This document shows positions 16,236 to 21,007 of a DNA stretch of 21,007 nt, piece after piece. The notes under the pieces were generated by a model. It saw only the letters and a program-made list of their open reading frames with translations, had not been told where the DNA came from and made no database searches. The stretch spans positions 1 through 21,007 of the forward strand of contig JBHENW010000198.1 of the NCBI GenBank assembly GCA_046261875.1. Direction: 5' to 3'. Numbering within the stretch: position 1 is the first letter of the stretch; every line of letters starts with the position of its first letter. The translations under genes were made by a program, and so were the position numbers. This stretch comes from JBHENW01 sp046261875 (GTDB lineage: Bacteria > Acidobacteriota > Thermoanaerobaculia > UBA5066 > Gp7-AA6).

Positions 16236-16265
16236 GCGAGAGGTATCTCGCGCCAGGAGAGGCGC
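16236..16265 (-). terminator. Two adjoining hairpins between the ABC ATPase gene and accD
   Basis: Directly after the ATPase stop the minus strand holds a perfect 5 bp stem (16265-16261 with 16254-16250, 6 nt loop). A perfect 6 bp stem follows (16251-16246 with 16241-16236, 4 nt loop). They share two bases, so both cannot form fully at once. No U-run follows, so a standard intrinsic terminator is unlikely. An attenuating or RNA-protecting structure is possible. Short GC-rich stems also arise by chance in such DNA. Confidence 0.3.
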
Positions 16266-17051
16266 TTACAGGGAGGGCCGGAGGGGCTCGACCCGGAGCC
16301 TCCCGGAGGCGTCTTCGCTGACCCGCGCTTCGACCCCGAAAGCGGCCGCGATGTTCTCCGGCGTCAGCGTCGCGCGCGTCGTGCCGAAAGCCAGCGTCCG
16401 GCCGCCGCGCAGGAACAGCGCGCGGTCGGCGGCGTTTGCTGCCGTTTCCATCTCGTGCGTCACGAGGAGCACGGTCGTGCCCCGCTCCGCATGGACGCGC
16501 GCGAGGAGCTCGAGGAACTCGAGGCGGTGCCGCGGGTCCAGACCGGAGGTCGGCTCGTCGAGCAGCCAGATTTCCGCTTCCTGCGCGAGGGCGCGCGCGA
16601 GGAACACCCGGCGCCGCTCTCCGCCCGAGAGCGCGGAGGCGTCCCGATCGGCGAGGCCGGAGACGTCGCATGCGCGCATCGCGTCCCGGGCGAGCCGGAG
16701 GTCTTCCGCGCTCTCCGCGGCGAAGTCCTGCGCGTAAGGGGCGCGCCCCTGGAGGACGAGGTCGAGGCAGCGGATCGGGAAGACGAGATCCACCGTCTGC
16801 GGGAGGTACGCGATGCGGCGCGCCGTGTCGCGCCGCGGCAGTCCGCTCAGGGGACGGCCCTCGAGGAGCAATTCCCCACCCGCCGGCGACACGATCCGCG
16901 CGATCGCCTTGAGCAACGTGGACTTTCCAGAGCCGTTCTCACCGAGGATCGCGACGATCTCGCCGGCATCGAAGGCCGCGTCCAGCCCGGAGAGCGCGGG
17001 CGTGCCGCCGTAGCGCGCCTCCAGCCGTCTGGCCTCGACGAGCGGAGTCAC
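16266..17051 (-). CDS. ABC transporter ATPase, cobalamin/siderophore/heme type (BtuD/FhuC-like)
   Basis: This cytoplasmic ATPase would power the neighbouring FecCD-type permease to import a metal chelate such as cobalamin, heme or a siderophore. The 261-residue protein has Walker A GENGSGKST (37-45), the Q-loop region in AYLPQTVDLVF (81-91), signature LSGGERRRVFLARAL (141-155), Walker B WLLDEPTSGLDP (162-173) and the switch histidine in LLVTHEMET (H199). The C-terminal TPENIAAAFGVEARV block is typical of this importer group. The start is GTG at 17051, overlapping the permease stop (GTGA). The ligand cannot be decided from the sequence. No metal-responsive operator was recognised. Confidence 0.92.
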   Translation of the reverse strand: MTPLVEARRLEARYGGTPALSGLDAAFDAGEIVAILGENGSGKSTLLKAIARIVSPAGGELLLEGRPLSGLPRRDTARRIAYLPQTVDLVFPIRCLDLVLQGRAPYAQDFAAESAEDLRLARDAMRACDVSGLADRDASALSGGERRRVFLARALAQEAEIWLLDEPTSGLDPRHRLEFLELLARVHAERGTTVLLVTHEMETAANAADRALFLRGGRTLAFGTTRATLTPENIAAAFGVEARVSEDASGRLRVEPLRPSL

Positions 17052-18028
17052 GGGTTCCTCAGGAGGAGCCAGGCGAACACGGGCGCCCCGAGCGCGGCCG
17101 TCACCGCGCCGATCGGAAGCTCGGCCGGAGCAAACGCGGCGCGCGAGACGGCGTCCGCCAGGACGAGCAGGGCCGCGCCGGTGAGCGCGGAAAGGGGCAG
17201 GAGCTTTTTCTGGTCGTTACCCGCGACGGCCCGGGCGGCGTGCGGGACGAGCAGGCCGACGAAGCCGATCACGCCGGCGAAGGCGACGGCTGCCCCGGTC
17301 AGGAGCGAGGAGGCGAGGAAGACGAGCCGCTTGGATTTCTCCGTGTCCACGCCGAGGGCCGCCGCGTTCTCCTCCCCCACCGCGAAGAGGTTGAGACGTC
17401 CGGCCGAGGCGAGGATCGCGACCGCGCCGAGCACCGCGTAGGGAACCAGCGCGGCAAGGCGGGCCGGCGTCGCATCGGCGAGGCTTCCCATCATCCAGAA
17501 GAGCATCGTCCGGGCGGCCTGCGCGGAGGCGACCGAGAAGATGCCGAGCAGGACGGAGGAGAAGAACGCGTTGGCGATGAGTCCGGCGAGCAGCAGGCGG
17601 TTCAGGTCGAGCCGCCCGCCTCGGCGCGCGAGCAGGACGACGCCGAGGGAGGAAGCCGCCGCGCCGGCGAACGCCGCCCCCGGCGAGAGAAACGGGGAGA
17701 CCCCGGCCATCGAGGCGAGCGCCGCCCCCGTCGCCGCGCCGCCGGACGTCCCGAGGAGAAACGGGTCCGCGAGGGGGTTGCGGAGGAGCGCCTGCATGGC
17801 CGCGCCGGCCAGGGCCAGCGCCGCCCCCACGAGGGCCGCGAGGAGGACACGCGGGAGCCGGAGCGATGCGACGAGCCGGGCGGTCTCTCCGCGATCACCT
17901 TCTCCCCCAAGGAGATCGCTCACGGAAAGGGAGACGCCGCCGACCGCGAGGCCGAAGACGATCGCCAGCGCCAGCAGGGCCAGGCCGCCCGCGAACAGCG
18001 CCGGCCGGCCGGCTTGCTTGGAAGTCAT
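17048..18028 (-). CDS. FecCD/BtuC-family ABC transporter permease
   Basis: This inner-membrane permease (326 residues) is from the family that imports iron chelates, heme or vitamin B12. It shows the family hallmarks SLRLPRVLLAALVGAALALA then GAAMQALLRNPLADPFLLGTSGGA near residues 55-98, and GVIGFVGLLVPHAARAVAG toward the C-terminus, with about nine to ten hydrophobic helices. The length is normal and no frameshift is seen. ATG at 18028 is preceded by AGGA (18037-18034) at 5 bases. The ATPase gene overlaps its end. A likely binding protein lies at 20655-21007 on the same strand, but a plus-strand gene separates them. Confidence 0.93.
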   Translation of the reverse strand: MTSKQAGRPALFAGGLALLALAIVFGLAVGGVSLSVSDLLGGEGDRGETARLVASLRLPRVLLAALVGAALALAGAAMQALLRNPLADPFLLGTSGGAATGAALASMAGVSPFLSPGAAFAGAAASSLGVVLLARRGGRLDLNRLLLAGLIANAFFSSVLLGIFSVASAQAARTMLFWMMGSLADATPARLAALVPYAVLGAVAILASAGRLNLFAVGEENAAALGVDTEKSKRLVFLASSLLTGAAVAFAGVIGFVGLLVPHAARAVAGNDQKKLLPLSALTGAALLVLADAVSRAAFAPAELPIGAVTAALGAPVFAWLLLRNP

Positions 18029-18075
18029 GCCGGTCCTGATAAATTCGAGCCACGCTGATCAAGCTCCAACGACGC
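18029..18075. promoter_or_regulatory. Short divergent region between the permease and the secreted propeller gene
   Basis: This 47 bp gap contains the AT-rich TGATAAATT (18037-18045). On the plus strand TTGCTT (18014-18019) and GATAAA (18038-18043), 18 bp apart, form a weak promoter-like pair for the propeller gene. On the minus strand TTTATC could act as a poor -10 for the permease, and AGGA at 18037-18034 is its ribosome binding site. The gap is too short for a cobalamin riboswitch, and none is seen. Confidence 0.3.
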
Positions 18076-20674
18076 GTGGTTCGAGCGCTGCTCGTTCTGG
18101 CCGGGCTCCCTCTGCTCGCTTCGGCCGCACGGGGCCTCGACGGGGCGCCGGTCTGGGAACAACGGTGGGTCGCGCAGACCCTCGCGGGAGGGCGGCCGCT
18201 GGCCGTCCGTGAGCTGGCCGACGGGTCGATCTTCGTGCTCGCGGCGGCCGGAAGCGAGCTCGCCGGAGTCCGCTACAACCACCTGGGAAGCATCGTTTCC
18301 ACTTCGATCCTGACCGTTCCTCACCTGAATTTCTTCGGCCTCCCCAACACGCAGACGCGGTTTGCCATCGATCCGTTCGGCGGTGTCTTCGTCGCGGCCG
18401 TCTCGGACGTGGAACTGACGCGTGGAGACATCTGGGTCATGAAGTATGACGGCTTCAGCGGAAAGCCGATGTGGGCCGCCCCGCGCGTTCTCGACACGGT
18501 TCCCCCTTTCCAGGACGCCCCGCTTCAGATCCTCGTGGACCACCGCGGAAACGCGGTCGTCGTCGGTTTCTCGGAAGGCGGGTCCTCGGAGCGGATCGCC
18601 GTGCTCATCGAATACGACGGCGTCACCGGAGCGACGGCGTGCGGCCCGCGGACGATCCATCCGGCGACCCGCATCACGGCGGCCCTGGACCCGAGCGACG
18701 CCGTGATCCTGTCCCTCTCCACCCGCCAGGACACGGGGGCGGGACGCGACTCTACGCGGACGTCGCGCTCATGAAATTTTCCGGAAGTACGGGAACGACA
18801 CTGTGGGGGCCTCTCGCGATCGATGGGGGGCCGGGGCGACGCGATTTCGTCTCCCGGATCGACTCCACGGCGGCAGGTGACGTGGTCGTCGCCGCCACCT
18901 CCATCGGCTCGGGTATCACCGAGGCGATGACCCGGAAGTACGGCGGCGCCACTGGAGCGCTCCTATGGGGCCCGACCGTGCTGCCCTCCGCGCGGGGCCG
19001 TAGATCTCGCTCTCGACGGCGCCGGCCACGTCATCGTCGTCGGCGAAACTCGCCAGAACGACCCGGCGATGTGGACGATCAAGTACGAGGGCGCGACCGG
19101 TAACACCCTCTGGGGCCCCCGACTCGCTCACGGAAACGGCGGCTACGTGGATAGTGCCAATGCGGTCGCCGTCGCCGCCAACGGCGACGTCTTCGTCACC
19201 GGAACGATGTACTCGAACGCGAACGACTTCGACTTCGCGACGCTCAAGTACAGTGGAGCGACGGGCGACCTCCTCTGGGGGCCTGTCCTGTTCGACGGGT
19301 CGGGAGCGCACGAGGACTTCGCGCGTGCCATTGAGCTCGACGCGTCCGGGAACCCGGTCGTGGCCGGCGAATCGGACAACCCGGCGCTCGACAGTGACCT
19401 CGTGGTGTTGAAGTACGACGGGGCCACGGGCACTCCGCTCTGGTCTCCGCAACGCATCGGAGGCCTCGACGCGACATCCTGCCCCTGGACAACCTCTCGG
19501 TCGTCGGTAGCTCCGCCGTCATAGCGGGGACGGTGGACGACGGCTTTCTCACGATCGCATTCGATGAAGCCTTCCGGATTCAAACGCTTCAGGAGGACAT
19601 CCCACCGCTCCACTGCGGCCGGGCGGCCTCGATCCCGCTCGAGGCGCGCAACGCGGCCGGCGCCATGACGTGGAGCGTCGTGTCCGGCGCCGTGCCCGCG
19701 GGGTTGACGCTCTCCTCCTCGACCGGTGTCATTTCCGGACCTCCTTCGGCGATCGGGTCCTTCCCCTTTCGGGTCCGCGCGACCCACGGCGTGACGGTCT
19801 CGGAAAGAGACTTCCGGATCGAGGTCTGGGACGGAGCCGAGCTCCTCCCGATCCTCGCGAGCGCCGATCCGTTGTGCCCGGGGCAGAGCGCGGACCTTTC
19901 GGTGGCAGGCAGCTACGGCTCCTATTCCTGGCTTCCGGGCGGCCAGACGTCGAGCGCCATCTCGGTCTCCCCGGCCGCGAGCACGGACTACGGCGTGCTG
20001 CTCGGAACCGTTTCGGCCTGCCGGCAGCGCGCCTACCGGCGGCTCGAGGTGGGGCCGCTTCCTCTCTTCGTGACCGCCCCTCCGCGGTCGCTCCATCCTC
20101 GGCGGGACATCACGCGCGCGTGCCGGATTACGGGCCCGGAGCGACATACGCCTGGGCGATCACGGACGGGTCGATCACGGGCGGCGCGGGGACGTGGGAG
20201 ATCACCTTCTCCGCCGGCGCTACCGGGACCCTAGTGGTCCAGGTCACGGTGACGACTGCGACTGGCTGCTCGAGGACGGTCTCTTCCTCCGTCCCCATCG
20301 CGCTGGTGGGCTTCTACACGATTACCCCCTGCCGCGTCTTCGACACGCGATGGGTGCCTCCGGCTCCGGCGGTCCCGATGGCAGCAGGCTCGACCCGCGT
20401 GTTTCCTGTCCCGGGCCAGTGCGGGATCCCGCAGGGCGCTACAGCCGTTGCCGGTAACCTGACCGTCACCGAGCCCACAGCGGCCGGGCACATGAGCATC
20501 GACCCGGCCGGATCGCCGGTGCCCTACACCTCGTCGATCAACTACGGCGCCGGGCAGACGAGGGCCAACAACGTCCTCGTCGGCCTGGGCAAGAACGGCG
20601 ACGTGGCGGTGGACTCCGGACAGCTGACCGGAACGGCACACCTGCTCTTCGACGTCAGCGGCTACTTCCAGTAG
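18076..20674 (+). pseudogene. Secreted beta-propeller / Ig-like repeat protein with C-terminal GYFQ domain, interrupted by four small indels
   Basis: GTG 18076 opens a signal peptide (VRALLVLAGLPLLASAARG). Eight tandem units with an LKY-GATG-LWGP core follow (18271-19411), consistent with a seven- or eight-bladed beta-propeller. Next come a putative Ig domain (TWSVVSGAVPAGLTLSSSTG then SGPPSAIGSFPFRV), a second Ig/PKD-like domain (SADLSVAGSYGSYSWLPGG) and a third (GATYAWAITDGSITGG). The final domain runs from FYTITPCRVFDTR to DVSGYFQ. Reading it requires frame changes at 18747-18752 (one base missing), 18993-18997 (one extra, or two missing), 19471-19473 (one missing) and 20076-20080 (one missing, probably a C run). 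The restored product is about 866 residues. Each segment has no internal stop and keeps the repeat pattern. The gene sits between binding-protein and permease genes of an ABC importer. Ligand and function are unknown; it would be exported. Confidence 0.82.
18271..19445 (+). repeat. Tandem protein repeat array, eight units of about 55 codons
   Basis: The codon before the conserved aromatic (K/R/E in K-Y/F) falls at 18271, 18442, 18610, 18774, 18936, 19081, 19246 and 19411. Spacings are 171, 168, 164, 162, 145, 165 and 165 bases, that is 54 to 57 codons except one unit of 48. The 164 and 145 spacings contain the indels. The consensus is (L/M)KY-GATG--LWGP followed by a G(N/D)-V-V-G/A-(T/S) strand. 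The first two units are the most divergent. The pattern suits propeller blades. Confidence 0.75.
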
Positions 20675-21007
20675 CCAGCTCCCGGGCGAGGGTATCCAGA
20701 GCGTCGAACACCCGCGGTCCCGGCCGCGTGAGCGCCGATTCGTCCACGCGGACGATGCGGGCCCGCCTCGCCGCGCCGCGGGAGAGCACTCCCTCGCGGA
20801 GGGCCCGCTCGTAGACGGCCCGGTTCGCCTCCGACTCCGGAAGGACGAGGACGTCCACACGAGTCGCCGCCAGGAACTCCGGAGACACGAGCGGCCAGCC
20901 CGGCCGGTCTCCCAGGACGTTCTCCGCCCCCGCTTCCGTCAGCACGTCGTCGAGAAACGTCCCTCCGCCCGCGGCTTGCGGCGGTTCCGGCCAGATCAGG
21001 AGTATCG
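20655..21007 (-). CDS. Periplasmic binding protein of an ABC importer (BtuF/FhuD-like), C-terminal part
   Basis: The last 116 codons of a gene entering from the right edge. The protein shows IWPEPPQAAGGGTFLDD, VLTEAGAENVLGD, VDVLVLPES, RIVRVDES and RPGPRVFDALDTLAREL, the usual C-terminal lobe of class III (helical-backbone) binding proteins for cobalamin, heme or siderophores. Being periplasmic, it would deliver ligand to a FecCD permease such as the one at 17048-18028. Its end overlaps the convergent propeller gene by 20 bases. The N-terminal lobe and any lipoprotein signal lie outside the window, and the ligand is undetermined. Confidence 0.87.
   Translation of the reverse strand, partial: ILLIWPEPPQAAGGGTFLDDVLTEAGAENVLGDRPGWPLVSPEFLAATRVDVLVLPESEANRAVYERALREGVLSRGAARRARIVRVDESALTRPGPRVFDALDTLARELATGSSR

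Noticed and set aside
12585..16321. Long plus-strand open frames opposite glyA, dgt, folC and accD
   Set aside because: All mirror well-recognised minus-strand enzymes and show only charged, repetitive composition.
18029..18075. Cobalamin riboswitch upstream of the permease
   Set aside because: The gap is only 47 bp and shows no B12-box or long stem structure.
18076..19445. CRISPR or DNA tandem repeat array
   Set aside because: The periodicity of about 165 bases is at the protein level, with varied DNA between units; it reflects propeller blades.
7070..20080. Programmed frameshifting or phase variation as the cause of the frame changes
   Set aside because: The break sites lack slippery heptamers and long simple repeats; runs are only 2-5 bases and sites differ from one another. 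Four such events in one gene would be without precedent to my knowledge.
1..21007. tRNA, rRNA, insertion sequence, prophage or attachment site
   Set aside because: No cloverleaf, transposase motif, terminal inverted repeat pair or phage gene was seen, and coding regions fill nearly all of the window.

Overview
This window reads as a GC-rich (roughly 70% by eye), tightly packed bacterial chromosome segment. The best guess is Acidobacteriota, perhaps a Thermoanaerobaculia-like lineage. The evidence is high GC, a Pro/Ala-rich TPR membrane protein, a Tat-type amidohydrolase, and above all a secreted beta-propeller/Ig-like protein ending in a TPCRVFDTR...DVSGYFQ domain that I associate with that phylum. 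This placement comes from recalled family features, not a search. I see no rRNA, tRNA, insertion sequence, prophage or CRISPR array. No gene-free stretch exceeds about 65 bp.

Layout. (1) 1-481, minus: 5' part of glutamate formimidoyltransferase (ftcD), which runs off the left edge. (2) 482-543: short AT-containing divergent promoter region. (3) 544-8009, plus: a coupled run of a TPR membrane protein, an RDD membrane protein, NAD+ synthetase (nadE), a SAM methyltransferase, a soluble DPM1-like family 2 glycosyltransferase, and a Tat-signal amidohydrolase broken by four small indels. (4) 7998-18028, minus, read from right to left: FecCD/BtuC-type permease, its ATPase, accD, folC, a dGTPase-like HD hydrolase, glyA, then two tandem copies of a two-gene membrane module. 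Each module has a single-pass protein of about 145 aa followed by a polytopic protein of about 440 aa that looks like a GT-C glycosyltransferase. (5) 18076-20674, plus: a signal-peptide beta-propeller protein, also broken by four small indels. (6) 20655-21007, minus: C-terminal part of a BtuF-like periplasmic binding protein, the probable partner of the permease and ATPase but separated from them by the plus-strand gene.

How the parts may work together. The cytoplasmic GT2 enzyme at 5763-6476 has the look of a polyprenyl-phosphate sugar synthase, and the paired membrane proteins at 7998-11504 look like GT-C enzymes that use such donors. A lipid-linked surface glycosylation route is therefore a reasonable hypothesis, with the small membrane-anchored proteins as uncharacterised partners. 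The duplicated small+large module is the best candidate here for an undescribed system. The second striking signal is that eight frameshifts fall in just two genes while the other fourteen are intact. That means either real decay of two accessory genes or locally poor consensus sequence.
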